From contig JAFKDC010000002.1 of assembly GCA_017255395.1 (NCBI GenBank), positions 1 to 64,000 of the forward strand: DNA of 64,000 nucleotides, in the 5' to 3' direction. The notes below the pieces were generated by a model that saw only the letters and a program-made list of their open reading frames with translations, was not told the DNA's origin and did no database searches. The translations under genes were made by a program, and so were the position numbers. This stretch comes from Enemella evansiae (GTDB taxonomy: Bacteria; Pseudomonadota; Alphaproteobacteria; Rhodobacterales; Rhodobacteraceae). Below are positions 26,901-34,334 of this stretch, in pieces; positions within the stretch are counted from its first letter, which is position 1; each line of letters starts with the position of its first letter.

Positions 26901-28665
26901 GGCCCTGTCGGGGCTTGCGGGACGGCGGCTTGGCGGGTCGGTCCGCTTCGACGCCGTGGTGCAGGGGCAGGCGCTGAGCGGGCCGCTGTCGGTTCGGGCC
27001 GATGTGACGGCGCAGAACCTCGTGACCGCGGTCGAGACCGCCGACCGCCTGCTGCGCGGCACGACGACCCTGAACCTTCAGGCGGCGCGGGACGCCAACG
27101 GCCTGCTCAGGATCGAGCGCGGCGTGCTGGATGCCAGCGGCATCGACGCCACGGTGTCGGGGCAATACGCCTCTTCGAATGCCAATGTGACGCTGGATGT
27201 CTCGGTGCCGAATGTCGGGCTGATCGTGCCGGATCTTCAGGGCGCGGGCACGGTGCGCGGCACCGTCAGCCATTCCGGCGGCCCTTGGCAGGTGAACCTG
27301 ACCGGGACCGGTCCGGGCAGCATCGGTGCCACCGCGCGCGGGTCGATCGCGCAGGACTTCGGCTCTGCCAACCTGTCGCTGAACGGCTCGGCCCCGCTGG
27401 CGCTGGCGAACGAGCGGATCGCGCCGCAGGTTCTTACCGGCGTGCTGAACTTCGACATCGGCGTGAACGGGCCGCTGGCGCTGTCCTCGGTGTCCGGCAG
27501 CGTCAGCACCGATGGCGCGCGGCTTGCCGTGCCCTCGGTCTCGCTGGTGATCGACGGGCTCTCGGGCGCGGTGCGGCTGTCCGGGGGCAGCGCGCAGGTG
27601 GACCTTGGCGGCAGGCTCTCGTCCGGCGGCCAGCTGCGGGTCAGTGGCCCGGTGACGCTGTCGCCGCCCTTCAACGCCAACCTGACGGTGCAGCTGATCG
27701 AGGCGGTGCTGCGGCAGGCCGACCTGCTGGAGACCACGGCCAACGGCACGGTGACGATGAACGGCGCGCTGACCGGCGGCGCCCAGATCGGCGGCGTGAT
27801 CAACCTTGGCGAGGTCGAGGTGCGGATTCCCAACCTTGGCGCTTCCTACTCGGCGCTGGACGGGCTGCGCCATATCAACCCGCCCGCCGACGTGCAGCGC
27901 ACGCTGGCCTTCGCGGGGCTGAACGCCTCGGGCCGCGAAAGCGCCGGAGGGGGCGGCGGCAGCGCGGTGGCCTATCCGATCAACCTGAGGGTCAATGCGC
28001 CGAACCAGATCTTCGTGCGCGGGCGTGGTCTGGATGCCGAGCTTGGCGGCTCCCTGCTGCTGACCGGCACGACGGCGAACCTTGTTCCGCAGGGGCAGTT
28101 CGACCTGATCCGCGGGCGGCTGGATCTTCTGGGGCGGCGTCTGGACCTGACCGACGGATCGGTCAGCCTGCGCGGCAGCTTCGATCCATACGTCCGCTTC
28201 GGCGCCTCGACGCAGGTCGAGGACACGACGATCACCATCCGGATCGAGGGCTTCGCCTCGGAGCCGGACCTGCGCGTCACCTCGGATCCGGAACTGCCCG
28301 AGGACGAGGCGCTGTCCTTCTTCCTGTTCGGACGTTCGGTGACCGACCTCTCGCCGCTTCAGGCGGTGCAGCTGGCGGCGGCGGTGCGGACGCTGTCGGG
28401 GCAGGGCGGGCTTGGCCTGACCGAGAACCTGCGCAGCGGGCTGGGGGTCGACAACCTCGACATCGGCACCGATGCGGACGGCAATGCGCAGGCGACGGTG
28501 GGCAAGTATATCTCGGACAATATCTATACCGATGTGACGGTGGGGGGAGACGGCACCTCGCAGATCAACCTGAACCTTCAGGTGAACCCCAATGTGACGG
28601 TGCGGGGGCGCGTCGGGTCGGACGGCGACACCGGGGTGGGCGTGTTTTTCGAAAGGGACTACTGA
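23905..28665 (+). CDS. tamB: TamB, inner-membrane translocation/assembly subunit
   Basis: 1586 residues. An N-terminal signal anchor (VFTLFMAVCLPVTLSA) is followed by a very long periplasmic beta-taco made of repeated LSG/ADVT-type strands, with recurrent phrases such as FSRLAGRDLAGSASADVT every ~140 residues. The conserved C-terminal TamB/DUF490 domain is present, with QGQFDLIRGRLDLLGRRLDLTDGSV and DEALSFFLFGR. It spans the periplasm as a lipid or substrate conduit with TamA. Translationally coupled to tamA by a TGATG junction. Confidence 0.93.
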   Translation: MTYLVRVFTLFMAVCLPVTLSAQDSESDRGFIQGLLEDALSGEGRSVRIVGFAGALSSRATIEEITVSDPDGIWLTISDVAMTWNRSALLRGAIDIEEISAGQIDLPRLPLPAEGEIPTPEASVPFALPDLPVSVNLEELSLARVNLGEGLFGEAASLSVAGSAELSGGEGQADLQVQRLDKGGEIAFRGAYSNTSRVLGLTLSVQEPEEGIVVNLLNLPGRPSLALTLEGNSPIDNFDAQLQLATDGQERLAGNVILRADAETDARRFRVDIGGDIAPVVAPAYRDFLGDEVRLVAEVAQGADGRVALNELELSAQALTLTGEAAIGADGWPETLDLQGRIVPPSGDEVLLPVSGADTYVQSATLSGTFDASAGNGWRLEARVAGLRQPAMQIDTLSLTGGGEISRQTNRVDGSLALNASGLDLTDAALAQAVGNSLRGALRFDWQPGSPLILDEIDLAGGDYGVTGAVTVSALDTLNPIVSPDITLRTEDLSRFAALAGLALSGGAELGIDGGLEPRSGAFDIDVRGTTRDLALGIPQADTLLAGVGSVALQARRNEEGLVVDPLRIATRAAEINGTARLASGASTARLDAVINETGDVLPGLSGASTLVATLGQTGDSFDIDADVTIPGAARVNYVGNIQTNLPLGMQIAGRVEAMVTRLGAFSELVGRDLGGSAELVIEGTGNPQALTFDLTANGTTRDVEVQIPAVDSLLAGQNGIRFMGSRTDTGRMEITRLEIDGATDASFAGIVTGDSLETLDVDGRLTASVPDLARFSGVTGRPMSGAASVDLTVDGPVMQGPLTVTGNATAQDAVLGLEAIDPVLQGATRIDLDAARAEDGTITVTRLQTQGAANASFTGTVAGFDPQAPGDLDDLAVDGRLTADVPQLSRFSRLAGRDLAGSASADVTAQGQVLEGPLSVEAIATARGVAIGMGQVDSLLGGETRLDLKGSRDAAGVYTVERLQTSGAVNATYNGTLQVAEGDAALDGSLVGDIPNLAALSGLAGRRLGGSVRFDAVVQGQALSGPLSVRADVTAQNLVTAVETADRLLRGTTTLNLQAARDANGLLRIERGVLDASGIDATVSGQYASSNANVTLDVSVPNVGLIVPDLQGAGTVRGTVSHSGGPWQVNLTGTGPGSIGATARGSIAQDFGSANLSLNGSAPLALANERIAPQVLTGVLNFDIGVNGPLALSSVSGSVSTDGARLAVPSVSLVIDGLSGAVRLSGGSAQVDLGGRLSSGGQLRVSGPVTLSPPFNANLTVQLIEAVLRQADLLETTANGTVTMNGALTGGAQIGGVINLGEVEVRIPNLGASYSALDGLRHINPPADVQRTLAFAGLNASGRESAGGGGGSAVAYPINLRVNAPNQIFVRGRGLDAELGGSLLLTGTTANLVPQGQFDLIRGRLDLLGRRLDLTDGSVSLRGSFDPYVRFGASTQVEDTTITIRIEGFASEPDLRVTSDPELPEDEALSFFLFGRSVTDLSPLQAVQLAAAVRTLSGQGGLGLTENLRSGLGVDNLDIGTDADGNAQATVGKYISDNIYTDVTVGGDGTSQINLNLQVNPNVTVRGRVGSDGDTGVGVFFERDY

Positions 28666-28709
28666 GGCGCGCCTTTCCGGGCGGCGGGCTGCGGGGCGGC
28701 GTCGCTGTT

Positions 28710-28730
28710 GAGTATTTGGACAGAGAAGAA
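28710..28730 (+). repeat. Dispersed 3'-UTR-type element, copy d
   Basis: GAGTATTTGGACAGAGAAGAA, sense orientation 45 bp after the tamB stop. Confidence 0.65.
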
Positions 28731-28819
28731 GCGCAGGGTCTTGGTTGGGATTGCCGTGTTCCGCGTTTTGCGGGCGGGTTTACGGCGGATAAATCGCCAA
28801 GGGGCCGACGGTGCCTTGT

Positions 28820-29314
28820 TCAGCTGTCCCTGTAGAGCGAGGGTATGTCCCGCGCGTGCCCGCCGAGGGTCAGCGAGGCGCGCCAGAGCAGCCGGGCATG
28901 GCGATCAGGCAGGGTCTGCGCTGCCGTGCCGTCGGGGAGGGGGGCGGACCAGGCCGGGCCGGGCAGGTCGCGCATGTCCACGTCCAGATGCCGCGCGGTA
29001 TGCGCGAAGAGCGCGCGCAGGGCTCGTGGCGGCAGGGTCGCGCCAAGCGCCAGTTCGGCGGCGCGCTGTGCCTCGCTGTCCCACATCGGCTGGCCCGCGA
29101 GGAGGCGGGTCGCGGCCCGGGCGTGATAGCCGAGCGTCGCGATGGTTTCTGCCACCGGACCCGAGAGCGCGCTGTCGGGTAGAGCATCGATCAGGCGCGC
29201 CACGGCGGCATTGCCGCGCCGCATCCTGAGCAGGGCTTCGGCGGGGGCTTCGGGGGCGTCATAGCGGGCGCCCGCGCCCTGACGGGCGCGCAGGGCAGCG
29301 CGCGGGTCGGTCAT
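28820..29314 (-). CDS. Maleylpyruvate isomerase N-terminal (MDMPI/DinB-like) family protein
   Basis: 164 residues. The pattern MRRGNAAVARLIDALPD, a helix with IATLGYHARAATRLLAG and HTARHLDVDMRDLPGPAW follows the four-helix DinB-like fold of maleylpyruvate isomerases, including the metal-ligand His in YHAR and in HTARHLD. It overlaps the gentisate dioxygenase stop (ATGA), so context makes maleylpyruvate to fumarylpyruvate isomerisation its likely job. The much longer open frame reading through the dioxygenase gene is a shadow. The characterised relatives use mycothiol, which alphaproteobacteria are not known to make. Confidence 0.75.
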   Translation of the reverse strand: MTDPRAALRARQGAGARYDAPEAPAEALLRMRRGNAAVARLIDALPDSALSGPVAETIATLGYHARAATRLLAGQPMWDSEAQRAAELALGATLPPRALRALFAHTARHLDVDMRDLPGPAWSAPLPDGTAAQTLPDRHARLLWRASLTLGGHARDIPSLYRDS

Positions 29315-30408
29315 CCGCCGACCTGGATGCGCATGAACTCCAGCCGTTCCATGATCGGGGCGTCGGAGAAGCGGAAGAGGTCGAACTGCGCCTCGGCCTC
29401 CAGAGACCACTGGCACCAGGAGGGGGCGACGAAGATGTCGCCCTTTTCCACCGCGTGCCGGGTTCCGTCCAGAACCACCGCGCCGCGCCCCTCGAAGACC
29501 TGAAAGACCGTGGAGCCGACCTCGCGCCGCGCCTCGGTCCGGGTGCCCTCGCGCAGGCGGTGAAATTCGCAGCGGATTGTCGGCATCACGTCGCCCCCGG
29601 TGGTCGGGTTGACGTAGCGCACCGCCGCATGGCCCGGGGCGACGGTGGCCGGATGGCCCTCGTCCTCGAGCAGCAATTGTTCGGTCAGGGCGCGGTCCGT
29701 ATGCTCCCACCGGAAGGCGGCCAGCGGCGAGGACACGGTATTCTGCAACTGCGACAGGGGCCGCAGGCCCGGGTTGGCCCAAAGCCGCTCCCCGCGCGAG
29801 AAGTTCGGCGTGGCGTAGTCTGTGACCTTGTCGGCGCCGAACTCGAAGAAGCCCACGTCCATCTGCTGGCTGAAGGGGATGTCCAGCCCGTCGATCCAGG
29901 CCATGGGCGCGTCGCGGTCGTTGTGGTGGCCGTGGAAGTTCCAGCCCGGCGTCAGCAGCAGGTCGCCCCGCGACATGCGCACCGGGTCGCCGTTGACCAC
30001 GGTCCAGACGCCTTCGCCTTCGACCACGAAGCGGAAGGCGTTCTGGGAATGGCGGTGTTCCGGCGCTGTCTCGCGCGGGCCGAGGTACTGCACGGCGGCC
30101 CAGAGCGTCGGCGAGACATAGGCCTTGCCGCCCAGCCCGGGGTTCGCCAGCCCGATGGCCCGCCGCTCTCCGCCGCGCCCGACCGGCACCAGCCGCCCAG
30201 AGGTCTCTGCCAGCGGCAGCAGCACCGACCACTTCCAGACGTGCGGAACGGCCCGGGGCTTGGGGTGCATGGGCATCAGGTCGCCGGTCTGCGTCCAGAG
30301 CGGGTTCATGTGGTTCTCGGCAAACCCCCTGTACAGCGCCCGCAACTCGGCGCTGTCCTCGGGCATCATGCCATGCGCCACCGTGTCGTGATCCAGATCC
30401 TCGCCCAT
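29311..30408 (-). CDS. Gentisate 1,2-dioxygenase
   Basis: 365-residue bicupin Fe(II) enzyme that opens gentisate to maleylpyruvate. The first cupin holds the iron-binding set HRHSQNAFRF (His-x-His) with PGWNFHGHHN; the second cupin, with VFQVFEGRGAVVLDG, lacks the metal residues, as in the family. N-terminus ALYRGFAENHMNPLW is typical. An excellent AGGAGG site precedes the ATG. It is followed by the isomerase gene with overlap and preceded by the hydrolase gene, forming the lower gentisate pathway. Confidence 0.92.
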   Translation of the reverse strand: MGEDLDHDTVAHGMMPEDSAELRALYRGFAENHMNPLWTQTGDLMPMHPKPRAVPHVWKWSVLLPLAETSGRLVPVGRGGERRAIGLANPGLGGKAYVSPTLWAAVQYLGPRETAPEHRHSQNAFRFVVEGEGVWTVVNGDPVRMSRGDLLLTPGWNFHGHHNDRDAPMAWIDGLDIPFSQQMDVGFFEFGADKVTDYATPNFSRGERLWANPGLRPLSQLQNTVSSPLAAFRWEHTDRALTEQLLLEDEGHPATVAPGHAAVRYVNPTTGGDVMPTIRCEFHRLREGTRTEARREVGSTVFQVFEGRGAVVLDGTRHAVEKGDIFVAPSWCQWSLEAEAQFDLFRFSDAPIMERLEFMRIQVGG

Positions 30409-30430
30409 GCGACCCTCCTCCCGGTCGATG

Positions 30431-30487
30431 TTTCTTCTGTCCGAAAATATCCCGGGGGAGTCCCGCAGGGACGGGGGCAGAGCCCCC
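30431..30487 (-). repeat. Dispersed 3'-UTR-type element, copy e, with two hairpins
   Basis: Directly after the hydrolase stop on the minus strand: GGGGGCTCTGCCCC hairpin, GTCCCTGCGGGAC hairpin, then CTCCCCCGGGATATTTTCGG and ACAGAAGAAA. Confidence 0.65.
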
Positions 30488-31183
30488 TTATCCCCGCGCC
30501 CCGATGGTCACCGTCAGGCCCGGCAGCCCGTCGATGGACACGGTGCAGACGTCGCCGGGCACCAGCGCGCCGACACCGGCGGGGGTGCCGGTCATGATCA
30601 GGTCGCCGGGCCGGATCTCGACAGAGCGCGACAGGAAGGCCACCACCTCGGGCACCGACCAGATCATTTCCTTCAGGTCGCCGTCCTGCTTGCGCGAGCC
30701 GTTCACCGTCAGGCGGATAGACCCCTCCGACAGGTGCCCGACCGAAGCGACCGGATGCACCGGCCCGATCACCGCCGAGCGGTCGAAACCCTTGGCGAAA
30801 TCCCAAGGACGGCCCATCTGCTTGGCCTCGGCCTGCAGGTCGCGCCGGGTCAGGTCGTTGCCCGCGGCATAGCCCCAGATGTGGTCCAGTGCCTGCGCCT
30901 CGGCGATGTCGCGCCCGCCCGTGCCGATCACCACCACAAGCTCCGCCTCGTAATGCAGATCCTCGGTCAGCGGGGGATAGGCCACGGTCTGGCCGTGATC
31001 GACCACCGCGTCGGCGGGCTTGGTGAAGAAGAACGGCGGCTCGCGGTCCGGGTCCTTGCCCATCTCGCGCGCATGGGCGGCGTAGTTGCGGCCCACGCAG
31101 AAGATCCGGCGCACCGGCAGGCGATCCTCGCTGCCTGCCACCGCCACAGAGGCCACCGGGGCCGGTTCAAAAACGAAACTCAT
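30488..31183 (-). CDS. Fumarylacetoacetate hydrolase family protein (fumarylpyruvate hydrolase)
   Basis: 231 residues, FAH catalytic fold. Conserved pieces are FCVGRNYAAHAREMG, PFFFTKPADAVV, LHYEAELVVVIG (metal-binding Glu pair), GNDLTRRDLQ and DLIMTGTPAGVG. In this cluster it should hydrolyse fumarylpyruvate to fumarate and pyruvate, the last step of gentisate breakdown. The start MSFVFEP at 31183 is preferred to an upstream ATG because it matches family N-termini. Confidence 0.88.
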   Translation of the reverse strand: MSFVFEPAPVASVAVAGSEDRLPVRRIFCVGRNYAAHAREMGKDPDREPPFFFTKPADAVVDHGQTVAYPPLTEDLHYEAELVVVIGTGGRDIAEAQALDHIWGYAAGNDLTRRDLQAEAKQMGRPWDFAKGFDRSAVIGPVHPVASVGHLSEGSIRLTVNGSRKQDGDLKEMIWSVPEVVAFLSRSVEIRPGDLIMTGTPAGVGALVPGDVCTVSIDGLPGLTVTIGARG

Positions 31184-31218
31184 CGCGCATCCTTTACTGC
31201 GGAGCATCCGGCCCCTGC

Positions 31219-31244
31219 TTCTTCTCTGCAAAAATACTCAAATC
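31219..31244 (-). repeat. Dispersed 3'-UTR-type element, copy f
   Basis: Minus strand: TTTGAGTATTTTTGCAGAGA followed by AGAA, beginning 19 bp after the hydroxylase stop, in the gap before the hydrolase start. Confidence 0.65.
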
Positions 31245-31262
31245 AACCGGCCTGCAACAGGC

Positions 31263-32444
31263 CTAACCCTCCAACCCGTCAGAGCCGTAAAGCCACTGCA
31301 ACTGCCGGTACCAGTCTTGTGGGGACATGCCCTGCATCACCTGGTTGCGCACGGTGGCCTGCGCGTCGGCGGGGTGATAGATATACTCTCCGATCAGGCG
31401 CGAGTTCATCTGCACCCGCGCCGTGCGCAGGCTGCGCATCGCCTGGTAGCGCGCCAGCGCGGCATCCCGGTCCGCCGCGCCGTCGAGGCAATGGGCCAGC
31501 GCCACCGCGTCCTCCATCGCCATGCAGGCGCCCTGCGCGAAATATTGCAGCATCGGGTGCGCCGCATCGCCCAGAAGCACCACGCGCCCGTCGACCCATG
31601 TGGATACCGGGTCGCGGTCGCAGAGCACCCAGAGCTTCCAGTTGTCGCTATGCTCGATGATCTGCCGCGCCCTGGGGTGGATATGCTCGAAGCCCTGCGC
31701 GACCTCTTCGCGAGGCACCGGGCGGCCCGAGATCGCCTCCTGCACGTCACGGTGGTAGGTCACCACCAAGTTGTAGACCTTGCCGCCCTTCAGCGGGTAG
31801 TGGACGATGTGGCACTTGGGACCGGCCCAGAGCGTCGCCGCGTTCCAGCGCAGGTCCTCGGGCATCTGCCCAGCCGGGATCACCGAGCGGTAGGTGGTAT
31901 GGCCCGAGATGCGCGGCTCTCCGTCGCCCAGCATCTGCGCGCGGATCGGCGAGCGCAGGCCCTCTGCCGCCACCAGCAGCGCGCCCTTCAGCGGATCGCG
32001 GCCCGCAAGGTGCAGCGTCACCGCGTCGCCGTCCTGCGCGTAGCCCGCGACCCGGTGTTCGGTGCGCAACTCCACGAGGTCCGAGCGTCGGCATTCCTCC
32101 AGCAGAACGCCATGCAGGTCGGCGCGGTGCACCACCGCGTAGGGATTGCCGTAGAAGTCGCGGAAGGGCTGGTCGAGCGGGATCCGGGTGATTTCCTCGG
32201 CGGTCTGGGCGTCCATCAGGCGCAGGGCGTCGATGTAGACCGCCTTTTCGCGCGCGGCGTCCCCCACGCCCAGCCTGTCGAAGCAGTGAAAGGCGTTGGG
32301 GCCGATCTGGATGCCCGCGCCGATCTCGCCAAAGGCCCGCGCCTGTTCGACGACCACGCTGCGCAGCCCCTTGCGGGCGAGGGCGCAGGCCGTGGCCAGC
32401 CCGCCGATGCCGCCCCCGGCGATCAGGATGGGAAGCTCCGTCAA
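31263..32444 (-). CDS. 3-hydroxybenzoate 6-hydroxylase (FAD monooxygenase)
   Basis: 393 residues, class A flavoprotein monooxygenase. FAD-binding GGGIGGL at 10-16, the DG-type motif and the FAD-contact segment LLGDAAHPMLQYFAQGA near residue 290 are intact, and the C-terminus with DWYRQLQWLYG is typical of 3-hydroxybenzoate 6-hydroxylases and salicylate hydroxylases. Being first in an operon with gentisate dioxygenase, it should hydroxylate 3-hydroxybenzoate to gentisate with NADH and O2; salicylate 5-hydroxylation is less likely because that enzyme is a different type. Start is TTG with AAGGAGG upstream. Confidence 0.88.
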   Translation of the reverse strand: MTELPILIAGGGIGGLATACALARKGLRSVVVEQARAFGEIGAGIQIGPNAFHCFDRLGVGDAAREKAVYIDALRLMDAQTAEEITRIPLDQPFRDFYGNPYAVVHRADLHGVLLEECRRSDLVELRTEHRVAGYAQDGDAVTLHLAGRDPLKGALLVAAEGLRSPIRAQMLGDGEPRISGHTTYRSVIPAGQMPEDLRWNAATLWAGPKCHIVHYPLKGGKVYNLVVTYHRDVQEAISGRPVPREEVAQGFEHIHPRARQIIEHSDNWKLWVLCDRDPVSTWVDGRVVLLGDAAHPMLQYFAQGACMAMEDAVALAHCLDGAADRDAALARYQAMRSLRTARVQMNSRLIGEYIYHPADAQATVRNQVMQGMSPQDWYRQLQWLYGSDGLEG

Positions 32445-32475
32445 CGCGCGCTCCTCCTTCGCGAGTTGATGATAT

Positions 32476-32494
32476 GTGTACTTATTAATTGCAC
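32476..32494. promoter_or_regulatory. Candidate MarR operator
   Basis: A 19-bp imperfect palindrome, GTGTACTTATTAATTGCAC, with 7 of 9 arm positions matching, in the 63-bp gap between the divergent hydroxylase and MarR genes. AT-rich in otherwise GC-rich DNA, as expected for an operator/promoter. Confidence 0.6.
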
Positions 32495-32507
32495 GGGGTG
32501 CCGGGTC

Positions 32508-32963
32508 ATGTCAAGAAGGGCCATGGGTGGGGACACAGACATCGGCATGATGGCGGGGCATGTGATCCGCCGGTTGCACCAGCACTCGGTGCAGGTTTTC
32601 GCGGCCCATGCCCGCGCGGCGGGGGTGGACCTGACCCCGGTGCAATTCGCCGCGCTGGAGGCGGTGCGCACCGAGCCCGGCCTCGATCAGGCACGCATCG
32701 CGGCGGCCATCGCCTATGACCGGGCCACCATCGGCGGCGTCATCGACCGGCTGGAGGCCAAGGGCCTTCTGTCGCGAAAGGTCAGCGCAACCGACCGCCG
32801 CGCCCGCGTCGTCCACCTGACGGAGCAGGGGGAGGCGCTGCTGCAAGGCTTTCGCCCGGTGGTCGAAGCCGCGCAGGCAGAGATCCTCGGCCCGCTCGAC
32901 GCGGCGGAGCGGCAGGTCTTCTTGGCGCTGGCACGGCGGGCGCTGGGGCTGGTGGGCGACTAG
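32508..32963 (+). CDS. MarR-family transcriptional regulator
   Basis: 151 residues, winged helix. The recognition region LDQARIAAAIAYDRATIGGVIDRLEAKGLL and wing VSATDRRARVVHLTEQG are clear. Divergent from the 3-hydroxybenzoate/gentisate operon, so presumably its repressor, released by the aromatic substrate or a CoA-free intermediate. A second ATG at 32523 is preceded by AAGAAGGG and is an alternative start. Confidence 0.88.
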   Translation: MSRRAMGGDTDIGMMAGHVIRRLHQHSVQVFAAHARAAGVDLTPVQFAALEAVRTEPGLDQARIAAAIAYDRATIGGVIDRLEAKGLLSRKVSATDRRARVVHLTEQGEALLQGFRPVVEAAQAEILGPLDAAERQVFLALARRALGLVGD

Positions 32964-33177
32964 GCCGCCTGTTTCAGGGATGCAATCCGGCTAAGTTCTC
33001 GCCGTTGAAAGCTGGAGCCGCGCCGGGCTACCAAAACCGAGTGAGGGCGAGAAAAGTGCAGGCCGCTTGCAAATCGTCTTGCGACGATGATTGAAATTTA
33101 GGTTTGCGCTATGGTGCGGGAATTCGTCGAGGCACGCGCTAAGGTTTTGTGATTTAAGCAGTTCGCCAGAAGTAAAA

Positions 33178-33672
33178 TTACGGACATGGGAATGTTAGCC
33201 GGCGAGCTTTCGCCCAACCGTGAATGAATTGACGAAGCTCCTCGCTACGCTGCTGCGGCGGCCTTTTGCCATCACGCATGGCCACGGTTGCGTCGTGTCC
33301 GACGAGCCAGGGGAGTAAACCTAAACGGTCATAGTTCTCGCCTGAATCAGAATGACCTGGATTTAACCACTGTACGAAAATGTCGAATTCATTTCCAACG
33401 AAGTAATCGAGCGTCTTACGTACTGTCTCGGTGTATTGGATTGAGCACAAGATGATGCGGCAGTCCTGCTTTTCCAGAATATCCCCTGCATAAAGTTGTC
33501 GCTCTTCGGGTGACCCGCTTATCAAAAAAATCTCAACACATTCTCTGCCATAAAGTGATAAATTCCGTGAGTTTTTACCAGTGCGTACCGTAGATTTGAA
33601 CAATGTATTCCACGTAATCGATTTGCCCGAGTTCCGATTGCCGAGAACTCCAACGAAAAGGCGATCGCTCAT
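33178..33672 (-). CDS. Small P-loop NTPase of unknown function
   Basis: 164 residues. Walker A GVLGNRNSGKSITWNTLF sits at residues 8-25, right at the N-terminus; later strands CRIILCSIQY and FDIFVQWLNPG are typical of a Rossmann-type core, but no GTPase NKxD or clear Walker B is visible. The ATG has AGGAGGATGGT directly upstream. GC content is visibly lower than in its neighbours and the flanking 200 bp on each side are also AT-rich, suggesting transfer. I do not recognise a named family; no partner gene is adjacent. Confidence 0.65.
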   Translation of the reverse strand: MSDRLFVGVLGNRNSGKSITWNTLFKSTVRTGKNSRNLSLYGRECVEIFLISGSPEERQLYAGDILEKQDCRIILCSIQYTETVRKTLDYFVGNEFDIFVQWLNPGHSDSGENYDRLGLLPWLVGHDATVAMRDGKRPPQQRSEELRQFIHGWAKARRLTFPCP

Positions 33673-33850
33673 ACCATCCTCCTGATATTAGACCTGCTAA
33701 ATACCTGCGATCGCGCGCTGTGCGCAAATCCTAATTTTCAAGAACGGATTACAAGGCTGAGCATTCGCCTTGTTGTGGTCAATCGGTCGGCTGGTTCTTC
33801 AACGGACATGGCGCATCGCACCGCCGAGACCTTACCCCCTCCAAAAACCA

Positions 33851-33874
33851 AAGGGCGGACCGAAGCCCGCCCTT
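33851..33874 (-). terminator. Rho-independent terminator of the UspA gene
   Basis: Stem AAGGGCGG / CCGCCCTT with an 8-base loop; on the minus strand the stem is followed by GGTTTTTGG. It lies 23 bp past the UspA stop. Confidence 0.8.
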
Positions 33875-33896
33875 GCGTGACAGCCGCAAGCCCTGA

Positions 33897-34322
33897 CTAC
33901 CGCACCACCAGCACCGACTGGCTGGCGTGGCGCACCACCCGCGCGGCGTTGGGGCCGACGAGGTAGTCGCGCAGCTCGGGGCTGTGGGCGCCGACGACGA
34001 TGGCATCGGCCTTCAGCGCATTGGCCATGCGGATGATCTGGTCGTAGATCGTGCCGTGGGTCACATGGACCTGCGGGGCCAGCCCCGCGGGCAGGGCGGT
34101 CGCGGCCCATGCGGAGAGGCCCGCCTTGGTCTCGGCCTCCATCGTCTTGACGTGATCCGGCCCGAAGGCCGAACCCACCACCGCCATGCCCATCTTGGGT
34201 AGGACCGTCAGAACATGCAGTTCTGCCCCCTCCGTGGCGGCCAGCTTGCCGCCGTACTCTGCCACCTTGGCCGCGCCTTCCAGGTCGTTGTAGTCGACGG
34301 CGAGCAGGATTCTCCTGAACAT
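33897..34322 (-). CDS. Universal stress protein, UspA family
   Basis: 141 residues. N-terminus FRRILLAVDYND and the ATP-binding signature GAHSPELRDYLVGPNAARVVRHASQSVLVVR (G-2x-G-9x-G-S/N type) are present. It is 12 bp downstream of the fused TRAP permease on the same strand; small Usp proteins are common partners of TRAP transporters and may regulate or sense energy for them. Confidence 0.9.
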   Translation of the reverse strand: MFRRILLAVDYNDLEGAAKVAEYGGKLAATEGAELHVLTVLPKMGMAVVGSAFGPDHVKTMEAETKAGLSAWAATALPAGLAPQVHVTHGTIYDQIIRMANALKADAIVVGAHSPELRDYLVGPNAARVVRHASQSVLVVR

Positions 34323-34334
34323 GCGCTTTCCTCC

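Noticed and set aside
29315-30232. Upstream extension of the isomerase frame across the gentisate dioxygenase gene
   Set aside because: Only the last 164 residues (from the ATGA overlap at 29314) have family features; the rest is an out-of-frame reading of the dioxygenase.
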